NCBI GenBank assembly: GCA_021825225.1
Contig: JAKAIH010000187.1
Coordinates: forward strand, 1 to 5,976
From: Pseudomonadota bacterium
GTDB taxonomy: Bacteria; Pseudomonadota; Gammaproteobacteria; Burkholderiales; SG8-39
Length of the DNA: 5,976 nucleotides
Direction of reading: 5' to 3'
In this document: positions 1-5,565 of the stretch, in pieces
Layout: every line of letters begins with the position of its first letter
How positions within the stretch are numbered: the stretch's first letter is position 1
Position numbers and translations under genes: made by a program
The notes under the pieces: model-generated
What the model was told of the DNA's origin: nothing
Database searches by the model: none
What the model saw: the letters and a program-made list of their open reading frames with translations, nothing else

Positions 1-256
1 ATCTGGCGAACGCGGGGAGGGTGTTCTCCGGCGCCAGGCCCCGCGCGCCGCGATGGCCTTCGAGGTCGAAGGCGCAGGCGAGCAGCGGTGCCAGCGCCAG
101 GACGGCCATCGCCAGCGCGCGAGCGGCGCGGCGTAAAAGCAGACCGCCGCGATGGCCTTCGAGGTCGAAGGCGCAGGCGAGCAACGGTGCCAGCGCCAGG
201 ACGGCCATCGCCAGCGTGCGAGCGGCGCGGCGGAATGAAACGTAGCAGCGACGCAT
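1..256 (-). CDS. Glycerophosphodiester phosphodiesterase, exported, N-terminal part only (gene runs off the left edge)
   Basis: The minus strand from the ATG at 256 is open to the edge (85 codons). It encodes a basic N-region, a hydrophobic segment ending LAPLLACA, then FDLEGHRG, and a second copy of that block followed by ARGLAPENTLPAF. HRG with a downstream PENT is the N-terminal signature of the GDPD family, whose His/Arg and PENT Glu belong to the catalytic and metal site. These enzymes hydrolyse glycerophosphodiesters to glycerol-3-phosphate and an alcohol. Export to the periplasm is inferred from the Sec-type signal with ACA before FDLEG; a lipoprotein (LLAC) is less likely. An in-frame ATG at 304 would add 16 residues and has GAGG just upstream, but at short spacing (3 nt). 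The ATG at 256 has no clear ribosome site but gives a more normal signal peptide. The oddity is the 33-codon tandem duplication, so the first HRG (residues 35-37) is followed by GLLLRR instead of the conserved sequence. Only the second HRG (68-70) sits in proper family context. Confidence 0.85.
   Translation of the reverse strand, partial: MRRCYVSFRRAARTLAMAVLALAPLLACAFDLEGHRGGLLLRRAARALAMAVLALAPLLACAFDLEGHRGARGLAPENTLPAFAR
46..133. repeat. Direct repeat copy A (88 bp) within the GDPD signal-peptide region
   Basis: This block matches 145-232 at 86 of 88 positions with an offset of 99 bp. On the minus strand it is the promoter-distal copy and encodes RRAARALAMAVLALAPLLACAFDLEGHRG, running directly into the conserved GDPD sequence. 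The differences from the other copy are at 85 (a synonymous Leu codon, CTG here versus TTG) and 118 (Ala here versus Thr). Confidence 0.95.
145..232. repeat. Direct repeat copy B (88 bp) within the GDPD signal-peptide region
   Basis: This is the start-proximal copy in the minus-strand reading direction. It is separated from copy A by 11 bp (134-144), which contribute to the linker GLLL. The 99-bp period is exactly 33 codons, so both copies read in the same frame. It encodes a second hydrophobic signal segment ending ACA and a second FDLEGHRG. Confidence 0.95.
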
Positions 257-304
257 TCGCTGCGCGCTGGTCGGACTCAAGGCGGGCGCGATGGTATCGA
301 TCAT

Positions 305-439
305 GATCCTCGGGAATGGTTGATATTGCGCAAACAATCCGGCAATCCTTCAGCGTATATGATAACTGTAGAGTGCCGCGCGCGGCGCGCGATTGCCGGT
401 ATTGCGGCAAAATGCGCAGGGAGCCTGGGGAGGCTATGT
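305..439. promoter_or_regulatory. Divergent intergenic region between the GDPD and diguanylate cyclase genes
   Basis: This stretch must hold the start signals of both outward-facing genes. The AT-rich island around 356-367 contains TATGAT (358-363, plus strand), one mismatch from the sigma70 -10 consensus, but I see no convincing -35 at the right distance. An 8-bp palindrome TTGCGCAA lies at 326-333. A 12-bp GC palindrome (GCCGCGCGCGGC, 375-386) and a hairpin with stem TTGCCG/CGGCAA (393-398 and 405-410, 6-nt loop) lie in the probable leader of the cyclase gene. A strong ribosome site GGGGAGG (427-433) precedes the cyclase ATG by 6 nt. Promoter assignment is inference. Confidence 0.35.
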
Positions 440-1621
440 ATGCAGCTTGACTTGCGTACCTTGTTCATCGTCCTGGTGATCCTGTACGCCTGCCTCGGAT
501 TCGTCTGCCTGTTTCTCCCGTATCGCATGCCGGGCTCGCATGCGGTGACCAATTGGGGTTACGGCATGCTGGCGCTCGCTGTCGGTGCGGGCGGAATCGC
601 GTTGCGCGGCATCGTTGCCGATTTCGTTTCGATCGTGCTGGCCAATGGCTCGATCCTGGTGGCGTTCCTGTTCGTTCTGGGCAGCGTGCGGCAGGGACGA
701 GGACCGGGATCGAGTCCGTTCGGCTGGAGCGTGATTGGCGCGTCGGTGCTGTTGCTGGCGTTTTTCACCTATGTGCAGCCCGATACGCGTATCCGCATCG
801 TGGTTTCCTCCCTGGCGATAACACTACTCGTAATCCCGCCCGTGAGCGCGCTGCTGCAGGCGGTGACCGGCGCAAGCAGGCGGGCGAAGATTTTCACTGC
901 GGCCTGCCTGGCCGCAGTCGGCCTGGTCATGCTGGTGCGCGCGGCGCTGACCGCGGCCTGGGGCGCGAGCATGGATCTGCACGCGCCCGATTTTCTTCAG
1001 TTCGCGAGCAATCTGCTGTTCGCCGTGTTCGCTGTGCTGGCGACGCTCGGTGTAGTGTGGATAGAGATCGAGCAGCTGCGGGCCGATCTTGCGCGGCTGG
1101 CGATGATCGATCCGCTGACCGCGATTCTCAACCGGCGCGCATTCATGCTCGAATACGAGCGCGAATTGTCGCGCTGCACGCGCGAGAAAGTCGGGCTCGC
1201 GCTGGCCATATTCGACATCGATCACTTCAAGGACGTGAACGACAATTATGGCCATCTGGTGGGCGACCAGGTCCTGCGCCGGATAGCGGATACGCTGCGC
1301 GCGAGCCTGCGCGGGCACGATGTGCTCGGGCGCTATGGCGGCGAGGAATTCGCATTGCTGATGCCGGGCGCAGACACCGCAGCGGCGATGACAGGCACGG
1401 AGCGCGTGCGCCTCGCCGTGGGCGAGCGGCCGATCCGCGTGGGGGAGGTTTCGATTCCGGTCACCATCAGCGCCGGGGTCGCCGCCTTTGGAGTAAACGG
1501 CAGCGACTGGGAATCCCTTTTGCGCAGTGCGGATGCGGCGCTGTACGAGGCCAAGCGCGGCGGGCGCAACCGCGTGGTCGCCGCGCAGGGTCCGCCGGCA
1601 GCGCTCCCAAGCTCAAGCTGA
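440..1621 (+). CDS. Membrane-anchored diguanylate cyclase (GGDEF domain protein)
   Basis: This 393-residue protein makes the second messenger cyclic di-GMP from two GTP. Residues about 5-210 form an integral-membrane region of roughly six or seven hydrophobic segments (about 6-27, 38-80, 93-113, 118-140, 150-173, 185-208) that I cannot assign to a named sensor family. A short linker (IEIEQLRADLARL) leads to the cytoplasmic GGDEF domain, which opens at DPLTAILNRRAF (224-235). Visible catalytic features are FDIDHFKDVND (258-268, metal and guanine contacts) and GGEEF (300-304), a fully active signature variant. RGHD (291-294), five residues before GGEEF, matches the RxxD inhibitory site for product feedback. 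No EAL domain is present. The ATG at 440 is chosen because GGGGAGG sits 6 nt upstream and the protein then begins right before the first membrane helix; an upstream TTG at 320 would add 40 unremarkable residues. The signal sensed is unknown. The 3' end overlaps the convergent regulator gene. Confidence 0.93.
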   Translation: MQLDLRTLFIVLVILYACLGFVCLFLPYRMPGSHAVTNWGYGMLALAVGAGGIALRGIVADFVSIVLANGSILVAFLFVLGSVRQGRGPGSSPFGWSVIGASVLLLAFFTYVQPDTRIRIVVSSLAITLLVIPPVSALLQAVTGASRRAKIFTAACLAAVGLVMLVRAALTAAWGASMDLHAPDFLQFASNLLFAVFAVLATLGVVWIEIEQLRADLARLAMIDPLTAILNRRAFMLEYERELSRCTREKVGLALAIFDIDHFKDVNDNYGHLVGDQVLRRIADTLRASLRGHDVLGRYGGEEFALLMPGADTAAAMTGTERVRLAVGERPIRVGEVSIPVTISAGVAAFGVNGSDWESLLRSADAALYEAKRGGRNRVVAAQGPPAALPSSS

Positions 1622-2665
1622 AACGCCGTTGCGCGGCCGATGCGATTCCGCGCCGGCGTCCCCGCGCCGGCGGAATTCGGTCGGCGTGCTGCCGGTCCAC
1701 TCCTTGCAGGCGCGGGTGAATGAGCTTTGCTCGGCGAAGCCCAGCAGCAAGGCGATATCGAGCGAACTGAGGCTGGCGTCGGCGAGATACACCAGCGCCA
1801 GCTCGCGCCGCAGTTCGTCGAGCACCAGCTTGAAACTCAGGCCCTCCTCGCGCAGGCGGCGCTGCAGCGTGCGCGGCGCCAGATTCAGCGCCGCGGCGAC
1901 CGCCTCCAGCGTCGCCTCGCATTTCGGCAGCAGCCGGGCCAGCGCCTGGCGCACGCGCTGGCCGATTTCGGCCTCGCCGAAGGCGCGGTCGAGCGCGGCC
2001 CGCGCCTGCTCGCGCATTGCGAGGTGCAGGCTGCGATCAGCCTGCGACAGCGGCGTGCCGAGCAGGCTGCGCGGAAACAGCAGGGCATTGCGCGCCTGGC
2101 CGAAGTGCACCGGGCAGCCGAAATAGGCCGTGTAGGGCGAAGCATCGGCGGGCGCCGCGTGGGCGAAATGCACTGCGCTCAGTACCGGCTCGGCGTTCGA
2201 TATCCAGCGGCCGAAGCTGTACCAGCCGGCCAGCATCGCCTCTGCCAGCGGCACGCAATACGGCAAGGCGCCGGGCAGCACCAGCCAGGCGAATTCGGCT
2301 TGCTCGCCGACGATGCTCAAGGCCGTGTCGCTGTAGCCGTAGTCGAACACCAGCCTGCGGTAATGCGGCACCAGCGCGATCGCGTCCGCCAGCGTGTCGC
2401 AGGTCATCAGCGCGTAGCCGAGCGTGCTGTAGGTGCCGGGCTGGACGCGGCGGCCGAATTCGAGCCCGAGGTCGGGCCGCCCGGTCAGGTCCACCGCAGC
2501 GTTGAACAGCGCGATCAGCTGCGCCATCGGTACGCGCGCCTGGGGTGAAGACAAGGCGGTGGGCCCGACGTGCTGCAACAGGCGCTCCCGCGCGGCGCCG
2601 GCCTTGACGGCGACGTCGATTACGGCAAGTACGTAAGCGGCGGAGGCTGTGCAACTGGCGGTCAT
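1613..2665 (-). CDS. AraC-family transcriptional regulator (arabinose-binding-like N-domain plus C-terminal HTH)
   Basis: This 350-residue protein has the layout of AraC regulators with an N-terminal ligand-binding-type domain (about residues 10-205, the type described as Arabinose_bd in OruR/ArgR-like regulators) and a C-terminal DNA-binding domain. The first HTH spans about 252-286 (TLEAVAAALNLAPRTLQRRL). The second, about 298-334, carries the classic LGFAEQSSFTRACKEWTGSTPTEFR pattern, with the recognition region at QSSFTRACKEW and the conserved TPxxFR end. It is divergent from the BASS/ThDP/SDR genes, with 134 bp between start codons, so it is a good candidate for their regulator, probably responding to the transported compound or a metabolite of it; this is inferred from position. 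The ATG at 2665 lacks a strong Shine-Dalgarno sequence (GGTG nearby), so the start is moderately certain. The last 9 bp overlap the diguanylate cyclase gene tail to tail. Confidence 0.92.
   Translation of the reverse strand: MTASCTASAAYVLAVIDVAVKAGAARERLLQHVGPTALSSPQARVPMAQLIALFNAAVDLTGRPDLGLEFGRRVQPGTYSTLGYALMTCDTLADAIALVPHYRRLVFDYGYSDTALSIVGEQAEFAWLVLPGALPYCVPLAEAMLAGWYSFGRWISNAEPVLSAVHFAHAAPADASPYTAYFGCPVHFGQARNALLFPRSLLGTPLSQADRSLHLAMREQARAALDRAFGEAEIGQRVRQALARLLPKCEATLEAVAAALNLAPRTLQRRLREEGLSFKLVLDELRRELALVYLADASLSSLDIALLLGFAEQSSFTRACKEWTGSTPTEFRRRGDAGAESHRPRNGVSA
1645..1676. terminator. Possible hairpin at the convergent gene ends
   Basis: The arms 1645-1649 plus 1652-1658 pair perfectly with 1665-1676, giving a 12-bp GC-rich stem with a 2-nt bulge (1650-1651) and a 6-nt loop (1659-1664). 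It begins 24 nt after the diguanylate cyclase stop and lies inside the last codons of the regulator gene. No run of T follows on either strand, so it is not a canonical intrinsic terminator; it may only pause polymerase, protect a 3' end, or be a by-product of Arg/Gly/Ala codons. Confidence 0.3.
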
Positions 2666-2799
2666 GGGACACCGGTGGCGCCGGAGGGCAAACTTGTGTC
2701 GCGGCGGAGCAAGCGCGATTGGTGCGCAAATTGTAGCATTGCCGAATAAGAGGCTGGAATGTTCAACACAGCCCGTAACCGTAACGGAGGAGAGCCGGC
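2666..2799. promoter_or_regulatory. Divergent control region between the regulator and transporter genes
   Basis: This 134-bp gap is the likely operator region of the regulator and of the transporter operon. Besides the minus-strand extended -10, it holds a small inverted repeat TGTTCAACA (2760-2768), a tandem hexamer CGTAACCGTAAC (2774-2785), and a strong ribosome site GGAGGAG (2786-2792) 7 nt before the transporter ATG. I could not identify a convincing sigma70 promoter on the plus strand, which would fit activator dependence; that is inference. Confidence 0.4.
2730..2738 (-). promoter_or_regulatory. Candidate extended -10 promoter element for the araC-type regulator gene
   Basis: Read on the minus strand the site is TGCTACAAT, i.e. 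TGN followed by TACAAT (5 of 6 matches to TATAAT). An extended -10 can work without a good -35, and I see no good -35 at 17 bp. The predicted RNA start would lie roughly 55-60 nt upstream of the regulator's ATG. It lies in the 134-bp divergent gap, so regulator and transporter promoters would be close enough for shared control. Confidence 0.4.
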
Positions 2800-3726
2800 A
2801 TGGCGCCGATCGATCAGGTGCAGCTCAATTTCAACCCGGCGACGCTCGGCGTGCTCAACGCCGTGCTCGGCCTGGTGATGTTCGGCGTCGCCCTCGAGCT
2901 CAAGGTCGAGGACTTCAGGAACGCGCTGAAAACGCCCAAGGGCATTGCGCTCGGCCTCGTCGGCCATCACATCCTGTTCCCGGCGATGACCTGGTGCCTG
3001 GTGTGGATGCTCAACCCGGCGCCCAGCATCGCGCTCGGCATGATCCTGGTATCGTCCTGCCCGGCCGGGCACATATCCAACTTCCTCACGCACTACGCCC
3101 GCGGCAACGCGGCGCTGTCGGTCAGCGTCAGCGCACTGTCCAGCTTGGTGGCGCTGGTGATGACGCCGCTCAATTTCACTTTCTGGGGCAATCTGCATCC
3201 GGTCACGCACGATCTGATGCGTCAGATAGCCGTCAGCCCGGCGGAAATGCTGCAGGTCATCGTGCTGCTGCTCGGGCTGCCGCTCGGCGTCGGGCTGTGG
3301 GTGTCGCACCGGTACCCGCGTTTTGCCGCGAAAGCGCAAAAGCCGATGAAGATTTTCTCCCTGCTGGTGCTGGGAGGCTTCATCGTCGGCGCGCTCGGTG
3401 CCAACTACCGCTATTTCCTCGAATACGTCAAGTTCGTGTTCTTCGTGGTGCTGGTGCATAACTGCCTGGCGCTGGGCAGCGGCTACCTGTTCTCTACCAT
3501 GCTCGGGCTGCGCGAGCGCGACCGCCGCGCCATCACCTTCGAAATGGGCATCCAGAACTCCGGGCTCGGCCTGATCCTGATTTTCGATTTCTTCAACGGC
3601 CTCGGCGGCATGGCTGTCGTCACCGCCTGGTGGGGTGTCTGGCATATCGTCGCCGGCATGACGGTGGCAAGCTTCTGGCGCAAGCGCGATCCGCAGCGCG
3701 CGGGCGCAGCCGGGGCCGCTGCGTGA
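2800..3726 (+). CDS. Bile acid:sodium symporter (BASS/SBF) family transporter
   Basis: This 308-residue inner-membrane protein is hydrophobic almost throughout, with about nine or ten segments, and has normal BASS family length. Family hallmarks are GVALELKVEDF (29-39), SSCPAGHISNFLTHYARGNAALSVSVSALSS (85-115) and FEMGIQNSGLGLIL (247-260). S93 and N94 of the ISN motif, and E248 and Q252 of EMGIQN, correspond to residues that bind Na+ in structurally studied bacterial homologues, so Na+-coupled uptake is expected. The family name is historical: bacterial and plastid members carry pyruvate, ketopantoate, other 2-oxo acids or sterol-like anions. Being followed by a ThDP enzyme, which typically handles 2-oxo acids, suggests an organic or 2-oxo acid substrate, but this is inference. 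The start is supported by GGAGGAG 7 nt upstream. It is the first gene of the probable operon, 84 bp before the next. Confidence 0.92.
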   Translation: MAPIDQVQLNFNPATLGVLNAVLGLVMFGVALELKVEDFRNALKTPKGIALGLVGHHILFPAMTWCLVWMLNPAPSIALGMILVSSCPAGHISNFLTHYARGNAALSVSVSALSSLVALVMTPLNFTFWGNLHPVTHDLMRQIAVSPAEMLQVIVLLLGLPLGVGLWVSHRYPRFAAKAQKPMKIFSLLVLGGFIVGALGANYRYFLEYVKFVFFVVLVHNCLALGSGYLFSTMLGLRERDRRAITFEMGIQNSGLGLILIFDFFNGLGGMAVVTAWWGVWHIVAGMTVASFWRKRDPQRAGAAGAAA

Positions 3727-3758
3727 TGCGGCGCCTGCGACATCGGGTGAGCGCCGCA
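3727..3758 (+). promoter_or_regulatory. Intercistronic inverted repeat between the transporter and ThDP enzyme genes
   Basis: TGCGGCGC (3727-3734) pairs with GCGCCGCA (3751-3758), an 8-bp perfect stem with a 16-nt loop starting immediately after the transporter stop codon. There is no T tract, so it is not a standard terminator. It could stabilise the upstream transcript, attenuate, or give differential expression of the two genes. The rest of the 84-bp gap (3759-3810) shows only the ribosome site GGGAGAGG (3801-3808) before the ATG at 3811. Confidence 0.35.
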
Positions 3759-3810
3759 GCGGGTCCGGCTATCGGTATCGATTCGAAAACTGGCAATTAC
3801 GGGAGAGGAC

Positions 3811-5565
3811 ATGTCTGAAATAAGCGGTGGGGAAGTCGTCGTCAGGATGTTGCAGGCCGAGGGAGTGAAGAAGGTGTTCGGCATCATCGACGGCACCTAT
3901 TTCGGCTTTTACGCGAACCTGCACAAGCACGGCATCGATCTGGTCACGCCGCGCCACGAGACCAGCGCGGTGCACATGGCCGGCGCCTATGCGCGGCTGA
4001 CCGGCAAGCTCGGCGTGTGCATGGCGAGCAATGGTCCCGGCGTCGCCAATGCGCTGCCCGGCATCGCAGTGGAGCAGGCCGAGGGCAACCGCGTGCTGGT
4101 GGTCACCGCCTGCCGCCGTCCCGGCATCGCCTATCCCGACCGCGGCGGCAGCTACCAGTGCTTCGACCAGTCCGGCGTGATCGGCAAGATGGCCAAATGG
4201 AGCTGCGTGATTCAATCGTTCGAGCGCATTCCAGAACTGGTGCGCATGGCGCTGCGCAAATCCTGGGAAGGCCGTCCGGGCGTGGTGCACATCGACGTGC
4301 CCGAGAACGTCATGAACACCAAGGTGAAAGCCGACCCGGCGTTCTGGGCGCCGCAGCAGTACCGCCGGACCCATGCGACCGTGCCTGCAGCGGAGCTGAT
4401 CGAGCGCGCGGCCGACATGCTGATCGCAGCCGAGCAGCCCTTGATCCATGCCGGCAGCGGCATCATCCACGCCGCCGCGTACGCCGAGCTGCGCCAGGTG
4501 GCCGAACTGCTGCGCGCGCCGGTGACCACCAGCTGGTCGGCGCGCGGGGTGCTGCCCGAGACCTCCGAACTCGCGCTGCCGATGATCCACGTCAAGCTGA
4601 ATCACACCGCGCGCAACGACGCCGATCTGGTGCTGGCGCTGGGCACGCGCTTCGGCGAGACCGACTGGTGGGGCAAGGCGCCCTATTGGCGCCAGCCCTC
4701 GCAGCAAAAAATGATCCAGGTCGATGCCGACGGCGAGATGCTCGGCATGAACAAGCCCGCCGATCTGGCGATACTCGGCGACGCCAGGCTGTTCCTCGCC
4801 GCGCTTGCGGCGAGACTGGAGGCGAGGAAAGGCGAAATCCGCAGCGACGCGCGCGCAAAAAACCTCGCGCGCTACAACGAGACCAAGCGCAGCGACCGCG
4901 AGGGCTGGGACAAGGCGCTTGCCGATCGCTCAGCGCCGATGAATCCCGCGCATGTCGCCAGCGTATGCCGCGAATTCTTCGCCGACGATGCGATCCTGGT
5001 GGCCGACGGTGGTAATACCACCATCTGGGCGAGTTTCTATCACCAGATGCGCGTGCCGAATACGCTCCTGTCGACATTCAAATTCGGCATGCTCGGCGCA
5101 GGCGTGGCGCAGGCGCTGGGCGCCGCCGTAGCCTTCCCCGAGCGTCAGGTGGTGTGCATCATCGGCGACGGCGCGATGGGCTTTCATCCGCAGGAAATCG
5201 AGACTGCGGTGAGAAACCAGCTCAAGGTCGTCTACCTGGTGCTGTGCGACAGGGCCTGGGGCATGGTGAAGATCAACCAGTCCTTCACCCTGCGCCCGAT
5301 CAAGACCATGCTGAAGAAGCACCTGGATGCGGACGAGAACATCGGCACCGAGCTGGGGGAGATCGAATTCGACAAGCTGGCGATGTCCATGGGTGCGCAC
5401 GGCGAGCGCGTATCCGACCCGAAAGAACTCAGGCCGGCGCTGGAACGCTGCCGCGCCAGCGGCCGCTGCGCCGTGATCCATGTCGACGTGAATCCGGTGA
5501 AACACATGTGGGCGCCGGGCCTGATCCATTTCAAGGACATGCACCAGGAGCCGAAGGGAAGATAG
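3811..5565 (+). CDS. Thiamine-diphosphate-dependent enzyme, acetolactate synthase / 2-oxo acid decarboxylase superfamily
   Basis: This 584-residue protein has the three-domain layout of the IlvB-like superfamily: PYR domain (about 1-170), central domain (about 190-340, with LALGTRFGETDWW at 275-287) and PP domain (about 375-565). The activating glutamate is E50 in PRHE. The diphosphate/Mg motif is GDGAMGFHPQE (452-462) with its distal end at CDRAWGM (479-485). The family normally has NN there; here it is CD, and D480 sits at the metal-ligand position, where Asp is plausible. The loop VFGIIDG (22-28) replaces the usual VFGxPGG, so the substrate pocket probably differs from true acetolactate synthase. 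Likely chemistry is decarboxylation of a 2-oxo acid or carboligation, in the cytoplasm. It is probably not the housekeeping IlvB: no small subunit follows and the neighbours are a transporter and an SDR. The exact reaction is unassigned. The start is supported by GGGAG shortly upstream. Confidence 0.9.
   Translation: MSEISGGEVVVRMLQAEGVKKVFGIIDGTYFGFYANLHKHGIDLVTPRHETSAVHMAGAYARLTGKLGVCMASNGPGVANALPGIAVEQAEGNRVLVVTACRRPGIAYPDRGGSYQCFDQSGVIGKMAKWSCVIQSFERIPELVRMALRKSWEGRPGVVHIDVPENVMNTKVKADPAFWAPQQYRRTHATVPAAELIERAADMLIAAEQPLIHAGSGIIHAAAYAELRQVAELLRAPVTTSWSARGVLPETSELALPMIHVKLNHTARNDADLVLALGTRFGETDWWGKAPYWRQPSQQKMIQVDADGEMLGMNKPADLAILGDARLFLAALAARLEARKGEIRSDARAKNLARYNETKRSDREGWDKALADRSAPMNPAHVASVCREFFADDAILVADGGNTTIWASFYHQMRVPNTLLSTFKFGMLGAGVAQALGAAVAFPERQVVCIIGDGAMGFHPQEIETAVRNQLKVVYLVLCDRAWGMVKINQSFTLRPIKTMLKKHLDADENIGTELGEIEFDKLAMSMGAHGERVSDPKELRPALERCRASGRCAVIHVDVNPVKHMWAPGLIHFKDMHQEPKGR

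Noticed and set aside
46..232. CRISPR or non-coding tandem repeat
   Set aside because: There are only two units, each 88 bp, with an 11-bp spacer, and they read in frame as a duplicated signal peptide.
21..306. Two short plus-strand open frames across the repeat region
   Set aside because: They are Arg/Ala-rich shadows of the minus-strand GDPD gene, whose frame gives a clear family motif.
326..333. Shared TGCGCAAA-like sequence near 326 and near 2723 as a common operator
   Set aside because: It is only 8 bases long and occurs in two unrelated gaps; this is expected by chance and shows no further similarity around it.
320..439. Longer N-terminus of the diguanylate cyclase from the TTG at 320
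   Set aside because: The extra 40 residues lack family character, would consume the intergenic region, and a strong ribosome site directly precedes the ATG at 440.
305..439. Cyclic di-GMP riboswitch upstream of the cyclase gene
   Set aside because: The conserved GEMM core sequences are not present; only simple GC palindromes are visible.
553..1719. 388-codon plus-strand open frame overlapping the cyclase gene
   Set aside because: Arg/Ala/Gly-rich composition with no motif; it is a frame shadow of the GGDEF gene in GC-rich DNA.
1727..2548. 273-codon plus-strand open frame opposite the AraC gene
   Set aside because: Low-complexity Gln/Arg/Ala composition without domain signals; the minus strand carries clear HTH motifs.
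2662..3645. 327-codon minus-strand open frame opposite the transporter gene
   Set aside because: His/Glu/Gln/Arg-rich antisense shadow; the plus strand encodes a recognisable BASS transporter.
3769..4707. 312-codon minus-strand open frame opposite the ThDP enzyme
   Set aside because: Antisense shadow with no motif; the opposite strand has a full-length family match.
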